From Spirochaetaceae bacterium (GTDB lineage Bacteria > Spirochaetota > Spirochaetia > DSM-2461): a stretch of 11,753 nt of DNA. The position numbers and the translations under genes are program-made. The DNA lies in assembly GCA_016342385.1 (NCBI GenBank), contig JAEINM010000082.1:1-11753 (forward strand). The letters run 5' to 3'. This document shows positions 1 through 6,806 of this stretch, piece by piece; the stretch's first letter is position 1, and every line of letters starts with the position of its first letter. The notes under the pieces are model-generated. The model saw only the letters and a list, made by a program, of their open reading frames with translations. It did not search any database and was not told the DNA's origin.

Positions 1-1250
1 GAAAAGCAGATGTTGTTCTTCTCGATTTAAATATGCCTGAAATGTCCGGTATGGATATTCTCACAATAATAAAAAAAGAACAACCAGTACTGCCGGTTAT
101 AGTTATAACGGGGCAAAGTGATATTGGCACTGCAGTTGAAATTATGAAAGGGGGTGCCTATGATTATTTGGCAAAACCCAATGATATCGGTCGTGTTGCG
201 GTTTCTGTACAGAATGCTCTGAAAATAGGAGAATTGCAGAATTCTCTTCACCTGCTGAAAAAAGAGTTTTTTAAAGAGGATCTTGAAAGCTCAGAGAGCT
301 TTTCAGATATTATAACGTCAAATCCCGCTATGTATAAAATATTTCATTACATGGAAGCGATCCGCTATTCCAAACAGCCTGTTCTTCTTACCGGGGAGAC
401 CGGTGTGGGAAAAGAACTGTTTGCCCGGGCTCTTCATCATCTTAGTCGCTGTTCCGGTGATTTTGTCCCCCTCGATGTTTCCTGTTATGACAGTACAATG
501 CTGACAGATGTTCTGTTCGGTCATGTAAAAGGAGCATATACAGGGGCGGATATACAGAGAGGAGGACTGGTTAAAGCAGCAAAAGGTGGAACTTTATTTC
601 TCGATGAAATCGGGGATTTGAGTCTTGAGGCACAGACTGTCCTTCTGAGGTTTATTCAGGAACGTGAATTCCGACAGGGTGGTGATGATAAACTCCAGTA
701 TACAGATGCCAAAATTATTCTTGCTACAAATCGCAATCTAATGAAATCTGTCGAAGAGGGGACATTCCGGAAAGATCTCTATTATAGGCTGGAAACTCAT
801 AATATTCAGATCCCTCCATTGAGAAAGAGGCATGGAGATATTCCCCTGTTAACTGAGTATTTTGTACAGAGAAACTGTGTTGATTTGAATCGGGACTTGG
901 TTGAAATCCCCGATGAATTTATTGAGATGTTATGTTCATACAACTTCCCCGGGAATATACGTGAACTGATGAATCTTGTTTTTAATGCGGTGACAATGGC
1001 ATCGGATAACAGGCTGACAACAGAGAGTATAAGCGGCAGGATTAAGATCATGAATCGCGAAGAAACCGGCAGGGCGGCAAATTTTCAATTATTCAGTGGT
1101 TCTACTATTCCTACTTTGAAAGAAGCAGAACAGTTGCTGATTGATGAAGCGCTGAAAAGATCGGAAAATCATCAGGGAAAAGCCGCTGCTCTTCTCGGAA
1201 TCAGCCGTCAGGCTCTCAATAAGAGAATAAAAGTGAAAGAGATGGAGTAA
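1..1250 (+). CDS. NtrC-type sigma-54-dependent response regulator (5' truncated by window edge)
   Basis: This is a cytoplasmic transcription activator of the bacterial enhancer-binding family. It would accept phosphate from a sensor kinase and use ATP to open sigma-54 promoters. The frame is open to the left edge, so the ATG at 33 is not the start: codons from base 3 read KADVVLLDLNMPEMSG, the receiver phosphorylation site, with the acceptor Asp at 24-26 and the conserved Lys of LAKP at 174-176. The AAA+ domain follows, with Walker A GETGVGKE (about 393-416), a GAYTGA loop at 531-548 (the sigma-54 contact loop, usually GAFTGA), Walker B GGTLFLDEIGDL from 585, and FPGNIREL near 943-966. A Fis-type helix-turn-helix (KAAALLGISRQALNKRIK) closes the protein. 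Only the first part of the receiver is missing. The partner kinase and target genes are not visible here. Domain assignment is certain; the regulated process is unknown. Confidence 0.95.
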   Translation, partial: KADVVLLDLNMPEMSGMDILTIIKKEQPVLPVIVITGQSDIGTAVEIMKGGAYDYLAKPNDIGRVAVSVQNALKIGELQNSLHLLKKEFFKEDLESSESFSDIITSNPAMYKIFHYMEAIRYSKQPVLLTGETGVGKELFARALHHLSRCSGDFVPLDVSCYDSTMLTDVLFGHVKGAYTGADIQRGGLVKAAKGGTLFLDEIGDLSLEAQTVLLRFIQEREFRQGGDDKLQYTDAKIILATNRNLMKSVEEGTFRKDLYYRLETHNIQIPPLRKRHGDIPLLTEYFVQRNCVDLNRDLVEIPDEFIEMLCSYNFPGNIRELMNLVFNAVTMASDNRLTTESISGRIKIMNREETGRAANFQLFSGSTIPTLKEAEQLLIDEALKRSENHQGKAAALLGISRQALNKRIKVKEME

Positions 1251-1271
1251 TCAGTATTTCTCTGATTATTC
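1245..1271. terminator. Hairpin between convergent genes, possible bidirectional terminator
   Basis: TAATCAG (1248-1254) and CTGATTA (1262-1268) are perfect inverted copies around a 7-base loop. Outer pairs 1245/1271 and 1246/1270, plus a G-U at 1247/1269, extend the stem to about 10 bp. The TAA stop of the upstream activator gene lies inside the stem, and the stop of the opposing lipoprotein gene begins a few bases beyond it. The stem is AT-rich and has no strong T tract on either side, so it is only a weak rho-independent terminator candidate. Its place between convergent genes is the main support. Confidence 0.4.
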
Positions 1272-1272
1272 A

Positions 1273-2124
1273 CTACCACATAAAAAACTCATCGAAAAAA
1301 AAGTCGCATCCCGGTTCGTCATTCCACAGCTGTAATTCGCTAAGCCCCGTTGCCGTATTGTTGGCGAAGGGCATGTTCTCCATCTCTAATACACCATTGA
1401 TGTAGAAATCGTAGGTTTTAGCTGTCCAGTCAATATTTTTCAGCTGTAGACGATACCAGGAATTTGAAGAATACCCCCCGATATTTACAGAACCACCTGA
1501 ACCGTAGAGATAAAGATTTCCATTATTGGAAAAGTAAATCCAGAAACTTGCGGCATTACCGACACCGACAATTTCTCCACCTTCCTCAAGTGTAGAGGAT
1601 GATTTCACATAAATCTGCAGATAAGACGGCTGATAACTTTGACCTAGTGCTCTGTAGGCAAAAACTCCTTCTGAAAGACTCTGCAGGTAACCTCCATCGA
1701 GACGGAAGCAGTTGTCTGTCCCGGCAGCACCCGGAGTAACCCAGAAAGATGAGCTGTAATAATTCCAGAAAGTGGAAGTTGCATACCAGCCTGAGGGAAA
1801 GCTTGTACCATCAAAATTGTCATTGAAAATGATTGGTGGGGTTATCGCCCATCCTTCATCGGCAGTGCTTCTTTCTGATTCATCTCCACTCCCGTCCACA
1901 GCTGTTACTTTGTAATAATAATGAATAGAATCATCTTCTTTAATACTGGCATATTCTTCGAAAGTCTCTCCTAAAAAAAAGAATATACCATCTTCACTAT
2001 CGGAACCGTATACCCGATAAGATGAAGCCCCTTCCGACCATGTCCAGGTGATAAATATTTCATAGGCTTCTGTGCCATCGGAGGCTGAAATATTTGTAGG
2101 AGCCGGGAACTGGTTACAGCACAT
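1273..2124 (-). CDS. FN3 / jelly-roll-domain lipoprotein, C-terminal part after a frameshift
   Basis: This frame continues the lipoprotein whose N-terminal half is read from 2543. The part that makes sense starts near 2111 with PAPTNISASDGT, the usual opening of a fibronectin type III module. That module runs through GASSYRVY and YYYKVTAVDGSGDES and ends near DEGWAI. The remaining ~190 residues are rich in aromatic residues, Gly and Ser and start with FNDNFDGTSFPSGW. They contain WYRLQLKNIDW and YDFYINGVLEM and end DEFFMW, a pattern typical of concanavalin-like jelly-roll domains (LamG or laminarinase-like). No catalytic residues are recognised, so a binding or structural surface role is the likeliest. 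The ATG at 2124 lies within the preceding module and is probably not a real start. If the frameshift is real, this half is untranslated or made only by an internal start. Confidence 0.7.
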   Translation of the reverse strand: MCCNQFPAPTNISASDGTEAYEIFITWTWSEGASSYRVYGSDSEDGIFFFLGETFEEYASIKEDDSIHYYYKVTAVDGSGDESERSTADEGWAITPPIIFNDNFDGTSFPSGWYATSTFWNYYSSSFWVTPGAAGTDNCFRLDGGYLQSLSEGVFAYRALGQSYQPSYLQIYVKSSSTLEEGGEIVGVGNAASFWIYFSNNGNLYLYGSGGSVNIGGYSSNSWYRLQLKNIDWTAKTYDFYINGVLEMENMPFANNTATGLSELQLWNDEPGCDFFFDEFFMW

Positions 2125-2543
2125 ACAAGATCTTCTGAATCTGAAATAGCCGTTCCTATATATGATACGACAAAATAAAAAATATTTTTTGCTGCTGGTA
2201 AACCTGTATCTGTATAGGTCGTGATATTTTCACCGACACTTCCAATATAGGTAAATTCTGTCAGTTCCATACTTTCTATGCTCCTGTAAATATCAAAACC
2301 CTCTTCGTTATCGGAATTATCTGTCCAGTTTAATTGGACTGAACTGGAAGAAAGTGTGGTTGCAGTGATATTATCTGGTGCTGCAGGGCCTGCAGAATCT
2401 GTGGTTGTCGTATTTGTTGTAGTCGTAGAATTATTCGGGACATTGGGTGCTATTACAGCATCTTTACAGGATTGAATTAGAAAAAATGAACTTATTAGAA
2501 GTATTACAATCTTAAGGAATACCCGGACAGTATTATATTTCAT
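1971..2543 (-). CDS. FN3-domain lipoprotein, N-terminal part before a frameshift
   Basis: This is the front half of a surface or periplasmic lipoprotein. From the ATG at 2543 the product begins with a basic, hydrophobic signal peptide ending FLIQSC, with Cys26 as the likely lipidated residue; this is a relaxed lipobox of the spirochaete kind. A low-complexity Thr/Asn linker (about residues 39-49) follows, then one fibronectin type III module (about 53-145, with VQLNWTDNSDNEEGFDIYRS and YFVVSYIGTAISDSE). After that the frame turns into sequence unlike any domain (from TSSRLLQIF on) and stops at 1971, while the second FN3 module continues in the next frame. Joining the frames needs one extra base near the CCC run at 2105-2107, giving about 420 residues from 2543 to 1273. 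The start at 2543 is chosen over 2558 or 2582 because AGGAG sits 7 bases upstream of it. The gene stands alone and converges on the activator gene. Confidence 0.7.
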   Translation of the reverse strand: MKYNTVRVFLKIVILLISSFFLIQSCKDAVIAPNVPNNSTTTTNTTTTDSAGPAAPDNITATTLSSSSVQLNWTDNSDNEEGFDIYRSIESMELTEFTYIGSVGENITTYTDTGLPAAKNIFYFVVSYIGTAISDSEDLVCAVTSSRLLQIFQPPMAQKPMKYLSPGHGRKGLHLIGYTVPIVKMVYSFF

Positions 2544-2550
2544 CTCATCT

Positions 2551-2555
2551 CTCCT
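2551..2555 (-). promoter_or_regulatory. Ribosome binding site of the FN3 lipoprotein gene
   Basis: On the minus strand AGGAG at 2555-2551 precedes the ATG at 2543 by 7 bases. This decides the start: the two upstream in-frame ATG codons would put this site inside the coding region and would lengthen the signal peptide with charged residues. Confidence 0.6.
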
Positions 2556-2573
2556 CATAGACTCAATATAAAT

Positions 2574-2597
2574 AATGAACAAATTTCTCTGTTCATT
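2574..2597. promoter_or_regulatory. 24-bp inverted repeat upstream of the FN3 lipoprotein gene, possible operator
   Basis: AATGAAC (2574-2580) and GTTCATT (2591-2597) form a perfect 7-base inverted repeat with a 10-base spacer. It lies 31 bases upstream of the lipoprotein start and in the region shared with the divergent gene. The symmetry and length suit an operator for a dimeric regulator, or a 5'-leader hairpin. No regulator is identified, and in AT-rich intergenic DNA such a repeat can arise by chance. Confidence 0.4.
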
Positions 2598-2661
2598 TTA
2601 TCCGGAACTAAAGAAATCTCTCTTTATGGGGATTTCCTATCTTATTTATAATTTTAACCCT

Positions 2662-2691
2662 CTGAAAGAGACATTTCAACATGATTATAAT
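2662..2691 (+). promoter_or_regulatory. Candidate sigma-70 promoter, upstream copy
   Basis: A perfect TATAAT stands at 2686-2691, with CTGAAA (4 of 6 matches to TTGACA) at 2662-2667 and an 18-base spacer. It points toward the barrel/transglutaminase gene. It overlaps the -35 of a second candidate just downstream; either or both may be used. Confidence 0.35.
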
Positions 2692-2718
2692 GAAAATAAG
2701 GGAAAGAAAGCGTATAAT
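2690..2718 (+). promoter_or_regulatory. Candidate sigma-70 promoter of the barrel/transglutaminase gene
   Basis: A perfect TATAAT is at 2713-2718 and ATGAAA (4 of 6 matches to TTGACA) at 2690-2695, with an ideal 17-base spacer. Transcription would begin near 2725 and leave a leader of about 36 bases before the GTG at 2761. Confidence 0.4.
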
Positions 2719-2750
2719 AAATAATATTGAATTGGTATTGTTTCGGGAAT

Positions 2751-2754
2751 GGAG
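2751..2754 (+). promoter_or_regulatory. Ribosome binding site that favours the GTG start at 2761
   Basis: GGAG at 2751-2754 lies 6 bases before GTG at 2761, an ordinary spacing. The alternative ATG at 2749 overlaps this site and has only a weak CGGGA upstream. Starting at 2761 gives a cleaner signal peptide (two Lys, then a hydrophobic run). Confidence 0.5.
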
Positions 2755-2760
2755 TGGATT

Positions 2761-4857
2761 GTGAAAAAAGACTCAATTTACATCATTGTTCTCTTTTTTA
2801 TTATCTCAATCTTTTGTTTTTCAGAAGAATCTAATTCTCCCTACTATTCCATCGGATTATCTTCTGGAATCGAATATCCTCTTAACACTGATTTTGATCT
2901 ACTCCGACTCGGCATGAATGTGAATATCGAGAATGAATTGACTATTCCCAGGATTCCCTGGCTGCATGGCCGGGCAGATATCTGCTATTCTCTTCTCCCT
3001 GTCCAGGCGGAAACTTCTTTATCCCTGATTGGACTTGGAATTGGACCCTCTTTCTCATTTGAAATAACTCCGAGATTTCTTTTGGGTCTTTCAGTTCTCG
3101 GCGGAGGGGTCTATGGCTTTTTTAATAATAACCTGATCAATGCCGATGGAATAGCCTATGAAAACCAACAGGGAGGAGGTGCTTTTTTCACGGCCGGTGG
3201 AAAGCTCTCTTTTTTTCTCACTCCTCAGTTGAGTCTGGGACTGAATATGGGATATGTCAATTACATCGGATTGACTCATGGATTAAGAGGAGCTATAAAA
3301 GTCACACTTCATCTCGATGGATTTAAAAAGAAAGTTCAATACAAACAAATAGAGTTTGAGAATATCTTTCCATCACAATACAAGTATTATGCTGTAAATC
3401 CTGTGGGTTCTGTATTATTTACAAATAATGAGAGGTTCCCGGCTAAAGATGTCTCACTATCTGTTTTCGTTGAACAGTATATGGATAATCCGACAGTCAC
3501 CTTAGGGCCGGAGAACCTTCGATCGGGAGAATCCTATAAGATAGTTCCAAATATCCTTTTATCCAATACAGTTCTGAATCTGACAGAAGTTTCAAAAGTA
3601 ACAGCACAATTAATCATTGATTACCATATAAATGGTAGGTTACGTCAAAAGATTTTTTATCAGACACTGACGTTACAGAACAGAAATGCGATCACCTGGG
3701 ATGATGACCGTAAGGCCGCTGCTTTTATCAGCCCCAAAAACCCGGATATTCTGAGATTCTCCAAAAGAATAGCTGGTCTAGTCCGGGAGAGGGGGCCAAA
3801 AACGGTCAATCTGAATCTGCGTATGGCCATGGGGCTTTTTGAAGCTCTTGGCACATATGGATTGAGCTATGTCATAGATCCCAACACACTTCCCTATGAA
3901 GATGCTGCCCGGAATATGAATATTGTGGATTTTCTACAATATCCTACTGAAACACTGGTCTATAAGGGGGGAGATTGTGATGATCTTTCCATTCTTTATT
4001 GCTCTCTTCTAGAGTCAATTGGCATCGAAAGTGCCTTTATTACAGTTCCGGGACATATTTATTCTGCTTTTTCTCTGGGAATGACTCCAGCTGAAGCAAG
4101 AAAGGTCTTCAGCGGTACAGAAGAACTGATCTTCACTGACGACTCTACCTGGATACCCATAGAAACCACATTGATTTCAGAGGGGTTTTATGTAGCATGG
4201 CGGTCTGGAGCCAGGCAATGGCGGGAAAATAGAGAAAAGGACAGATCTGTTCTCATTCCCATTTCCCATAGCTGGAAAACCTATGAAGCATCGGGATCTC
4301 CGGAAATTGACCTTCCTATTATCCTCCCGGATGTGGGAAAAACCTTAATATCTTATGACGGTGAATTGACCTCTTTTATCGACCGGGAACTCGATCCCAT
4401 GGTGAGATTGATTCAGAGTCGAATATCCCAAAGTCCTAATCCGATGAGTCAGAGGAACAAGTTGGGGATTCTCTATGCACGATACGGTCGGATTGATAAA
4501 GCTATTTCTGAATTCAGAAAGATACTCGATTCGACCGAATACTTCCCGGCTCTAATTAATCTCGGGAATATATATTTTCTTCAAGACCGGTATGATGAAG
4601 CCTTTGAAATATTCAGTAGAGCTGAAGCGATAGATCAGAATAATCCGGTTGTTCTTCTGAGCCTGGCTAAAATCAATTATGAGTTTTCTAATACGGCTCT
4701 TGTCAATTTCTATTTTACCAGAGCCACTAAGTTAAAACCTGAACTGTCTGCTCAGTTTTCCTACCTTTCTTCCGTCGCTGTAGATTCGGTTGTAAGAGCT
4801 GAAGATGTCGAAAATACAAAAAACTATGTCCTGTGGGTGGATCCCGAGGAGGAATGA
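2761..4857 (+). CDS. Outer-membrane-like beta-barrel / transglutaminase-like / TPR envelope protein
   Basis: This is a large exported multidomain protein of unknown role. Numbered from the GTG at 2761, residues 1-22 are a Sec signal peptide (KK, then a hydrophobic run, cleaved near FCFS). Residues ~25-195 alternate polar and apolar residues with many Gly and aromatic turns and end in IKVTLHLDGF, as in small 8-stranded outer-membrane barrels. Residues ~205-310 look like an Ig-like beta domain. A transglutaminase-like cysteine-protease fold follows: Cys406 in GGDCDDLS, His432 in GHIYSAF, and an acidic residue in the DDSTWIPIETT block (461-470) form a plausible Cys-His-Asp/Glu triad. The last ~150 residues carry about three TPR-type helical repeats (KLGILYARYGRIDKAISEF, LINLGNIYFLQDRYDEAFEIF). 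With the barrel in the outer membrane, the catalytic and TPR parts would face the periplasm (inference). The stop nearly abuts the next gene, so the two are probably co-translated. The start could instead be ATG 2749. Confidence 0.8.
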   Translation: MKKDSIYIIVLFFIISIFCFSEESNSPYYSIGLSSGIEYPLNTDFDLLRLGMNVNIENELTIPRIPWLHGRADICYSLLPVQAETSLSLIGLGIGPSFSFEITPRFLLGLSVLGGGVYGFFNNNLINADGIAYENQQGGGAFFTAGGKLSFFLTPQLSLGLNMGYVNYIGLTHGLRGAIKVTLHLDGFKKKVQYKQIEFENIFPSQYKYYAVNPVGSVLFTNNERFPAKDVSLSVFVEQYMDNPTVTLGPENLRSGESYKIVPNILLSNTVLNLTEVSKVTAQLIIDYHINGRLRQKIFYQTLTLQNRNAITWDDDRKAAAFISPKNPDILRFSKRIAGLVRERGPKTVNLNLRMAMGLFEALGTYGLSYVIDPNTLPYEDAARNMNIVDFLQYPTETLVYKGGDCDDLSILYCSLLESIGIESAFITVPGHIYSAFSLGMTPAEARKVFSGTEELIFTDDSTWIPIETTLISEGFYVAWRSGARQWRENREKDRSVLIPISHSWKTYEASGSPEIDLPIILPDVGKTLISYDGELTSFIDRELDPMVRLIQSRISQSPNPMSQRNKLGILYARYGRIDKAISEFRKILDSTEYFPALINLGNIYFLQDRYDEAFEIFSRAEAIDQNNPVVLLSLAKINYEFSNTALVNFYFTRATKLKPELSAQFSYLSSVAVDSVVRAEDVENTKNYVLWVDPEEE
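4846..4852 (+). promoter_or_regulatory. Strong ribosome binding site inside the end of the preceding gene
   Basis: GAGGAGG at 4846-4852 lies within the last codons of the transglutaminase-like gene. It is 10 bases before ATG 4863 and only 1 base before ATG 4854 (whose ATGA overlaps the stop). The spacing supports 4863 as the start and suggests translational coupling. Confidence 0.55.
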
Positions 4858-4862
4858 TTGTA

Positions 4863-6713
4863 ATGAGGTATGCTATGGTGGGAAGTTTCTCTATTGGGAT
4901 TCTGGCTCTGTTTATGACTCTCCTTTCCTGTGAGATCCCTCTTAAAGAAACTTTAATGGAGGTTGTAAAAGACTATTCACGACCTATGACTTCAGTGTCC
5001 CCTGACCTGGATGGCAGTCTCGATAAATATAGCCCAGTAATTATCACCTTTACAGAAACTATGAATCCCCTTTCTTTGACTCTCAGTGGACTCATGGCTG
5101 CTGAGAGTGATGGGGGGATTTGGAGTGATAGTGAACCTGGTTTAAATTCAGTATTGACCATAAGCCCTCGATCTTCCTGGACTGTCGGGAGCGGCCGGAC
5201 TTTATCCGTCCAGTGTCTTGACCAAGATGGATATGATATTGAAACTCTGGCACTCATTTTTGGAGTTCTCGATGGAGTGGTGTATGTTCATGCCACCGGT
5301 GGTAATAACAATTATCCCGGTACGGAGCTGGAACCGAAAAAGAGTATTCAATCTGCCATTGATGTCGCAGGTGAGTTTTACTCCGAGGCGGAAGTTCATG
5401 TTTCAGGGGGGGGGTACCAGGTTAATTATTCTCAAGGGAATTATATAATTATGAAAAAGGGAATATCTCTTCTGGGCGGGTATAAAAGTGATGACTGGCA
5501 AGTAAGGAACTATGTACTATATGAAACTATAATAAGTGATTCCGGAAGCATTATTGCTCCCGATCCGGATAATGTACCAGATCAGTTTCGCAGTAGAGCA
5601 GTTGATTGTGGAACGGGATTAACATTAGCTACTATCATAGAGGGGTTTACAATTATTGGAGGAGGAGGATCTGTTTCTATCGGTTTAAATTGTTCCGGTT
5701 CAAATCCGACAATACAAAACAATATTGTAAAGGGAGGGCTTGGAGATCTTTCTGCTGCCTTAAGAATAAAAGACTGCTCTCCCCTGATATTCAATAATGA
5801 TATTAATGGAGGTATCGGAGGTGATGAATCCCTCGGAATCTTTACAGCAAATTCTACTTCAATAATTGAGGGAAACAGAATAAATGGAGGAGAAGCCTCT
5901 TCTTGTAACGGGATTTTTAATTATGCTTCAAATCCGATAATAAGAAATAATTCACTTATTTTTGGGGGGGATGCCAGAGCATCAAACACTGATGGAATTA
6001 CAATAGGACTTTCAAATGCAATATTGAATATGGAAGGTTCAAATCCAATTATTTCAGGAAATAATATAAATGGCGGATATGGATGGGTAAGTGTTTCCGG
6101 TATTAATAATTCTAGTAATTCTAGTCCTTCTATTAGGAATAATCTGATCTTTGCGGGAATAGGACCTGCTGCACAGAACTCTTTGTCCTTTGGTATAATG
6201 TCAGAAGATTCAAATGGTCAAATCCAGAACAATATTATAAATGGAGGACGAGCCGAGAGTTTCGTTTCTTGTGGAATCCAGCTGACCAATTCTCATCCGG
6301 TAATTGCGAATAATATCCTTTTCAATTCCGGTGGAGATGAGCAATATGGAGTGTATATGTTTGGGGCGGGAGGGTATCCAGCTAGTTTTGATAATAATGA
6401 TATATATAATTGCGATACAGCACGTCTTATTGAGGAAATTTCCGAATCAATTAAAAATGATTATAATGATTTATCGACTATGAATGCTTTGAGCTGGGCA
6501 AACAGTAATATTTCTGTAGACCCGCAATTTGTCAATGTCAATGGAACTGATGGGGATCCCGCATCAATGGAGGATAATGACTGGCATCTCCAGTCTTCTT
6601 CCAGTACTGCTGTAAAAACCGGAGGTATTAATTTATCAGCTTATTTTACAATAGACAAAGATGGGGCCGCACGTACTAATCCCTGGTCTATCGGGGCATA
6701 TGAACAGGATTGA
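4863..6713 (+). CDS. Lipoprotein with Ig-like N-terminus and right-handed beta-helix repeats
   Basis: This is an exported, lipid-anchored protein of about 616 residues, probably on the cell surface or in the periplasm. From ATG 4863 the signal peptide runs to LLSC with Cys23 as the lipidation site. Residues ~40-138 resemble a bacterial Ig-like (Big_5-type) domain, with the SPDLDGSLDKYSPVIITFT and TLTISPRSSWTVGSG-like strands. From residue ~141, VYVHATGGNNNYPGT leading into SIQSAIDVAG is the usual start of DUF1565 / pectate-lyase-like beta-helix proteins. Residues ~280-490 hold about eight degenerate coils of the form NPxIxNNxIxGG. The C-terminus (DPQFVNVNGTDG, DWHLQSSS, TNPWSIGAYEQD) is the standard end of such parallel beta-helix proteins. 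No catalytic residues are evident, so polysaccharide binding or a structural role is as likely as lyase activity. It follows the barrel/transglutaminase gene by 5 bases and is likely made with it. ATG 4854 or GTG 4833 are less likely starts. Confidence 0.85.
   Translation: MRYAMVGSFSIGILALFMTLLSCEIPLKETLMEVVKDYSRPMTSVSPDLDGSLDKYSPVIITFTETMNPLSLTLSGLMAAESDGGIWSDSEPGLNSVLTISPRSSWTVGSGRTLSVQCLDQDGYDIETLALIFGVLDGVVYVHATGGNNNYPGTELEPKKSIQSAIDVAGEFYSEAEVHVSGGGYQVNYSQGNYIIMKKGISLLGGYKSDDWQVRNYVLYETIISDSGSIIAPDPDNVPDQFRSRAVDCGTGLTLATIIEGFTIIGGGGSVSIGLNCSGSNPTIQNNIVKGGLGDLSAALRIKDCSPLIFNNDINGGIGGDESLGIFTANSTSIIEGNRINGGEASSCNGIFNYASNPIIRNNSLIFGGDARASNTDGITIGLSNAILNMEGSNPIISGNNINGGYGWVSVSGINNSSNSSPSIRNNLIFAGIGPAAQNSLSFGIMSEDSNGQIQNNIINGGRAESFVSCGIQLTNSHPVIANNILFNSGGDEQYGVYMFGAGGYPASFDNNDIYNCDTARLIEEISESIKNDYNDLSTMNALSWANSNISVDPQFVNVNGTDGDPASMEDNDWHLQSSSSTAVKTGGINLSAYFTIDKDGAARTNPWSIGAYEQD
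5697..6335 (+). repeat. Degenerate in-frame beta-helix coil repeats inside the lipoprotein gene
   Basis: About eight copies of a coil motif are encoded here: SNPTIQNNIVKGG, CSPLIFNNDINGG, TSIIEGNRINGG, SNPIIRNNSLIFGG, SNPIISGNNINGG, SSPSIRNNLIFAG, NGQIQNNIINGG and SHPVIANNILFNSGG. At DNA level the cores TTCAAATCC and AATATAAATGGMGG-like segments recur (for example near 5699, 5929 and 6037). These are protein repeats, not a separate element, but they are a potential site for slippage or recombination. Confidence 0.7.
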
Positions 6714-6753
6714 TAAATTCCCCTTATTAAGTCGCTAAAAAACTCAAAATAAA

Positions 6754-6806
6754 GATTCTTTACAATTCCCCTATTTGATTCTAAGATTGACAGGTGAATC
6801 GATTCT
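6754..6806 (+). promoter_or_regulatory. Three phased GATTCT copies, possible operator of the sensor operon
   Basis: GATTCT occurs at 6754-6759, 6777-6782 and 6801-6806, with start-to-start spacings of 23 and 24 bases. The first and third extend to GATTCTTTA. The last lies in the palindrome GAATCGATTC (6796-6805), which touches the start codon. AraC-type regulators such as the YesN-like protein encoded downstream usually bind directly repeated half-sites about two helical turns apart, so autoregulation here is plausible. It is inferred from spacing alone. Confidence 0.3.
6759..6787 (+). promoter_or_regulatory. Sigma-70-like promoter of the sugar-sensing operon
   Basis: TTTACA (6759-6764, 5 of 6 matches) and TAAGAT (6782-6787, 4 of 6 matches) are separated by exactly 17 bases. 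Transcription would start around 6793-6795, that is at the GTG start codon at 6794. The mRNA would then be nearly leaderless, which fits the absence of a ribosome binding site there. Confidence 0.45.

Noticed and set aside
531..548. GAYTGA in place of GAFTGA as a sign of lost sigma-54 interaction
   Set aside because: Tyr for Phe is a conservative change found in working activators, and all other ATPase motifs are intact.
2095..2124. Programmed -1 frameshifting as the explanation for the split FN3 gene
   Set aside because: A -1 shift would join the frames, but the site (AGTTCCCGG on the minus strand) has no slippery heptamer in the right phase and I saw no clear downstream pseudoknot. A missing base is simpler.
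2613..2636. GAAATC-N12-GATTTC inverted repeat in the intergenic region
   Set aside because: Arms of 6 bases and a 12-base loop in AT-rich DNA are easily due to chance, and no extension of the stem is possible.
5218..5448. Short plus-strand frame within the beta-helix lipoprotein gene
   Set aside because: It overlaps well-defined DUF1565-type sequence in the main frame and lacks a signal peptide or motif of its own.
5697..6335. Repeat array considered as CRISPR or a mobile-element remnant
   Set aside because: The units are degenerate, of variable length and keep the reading frame. They are beta-helix coils of one protein.
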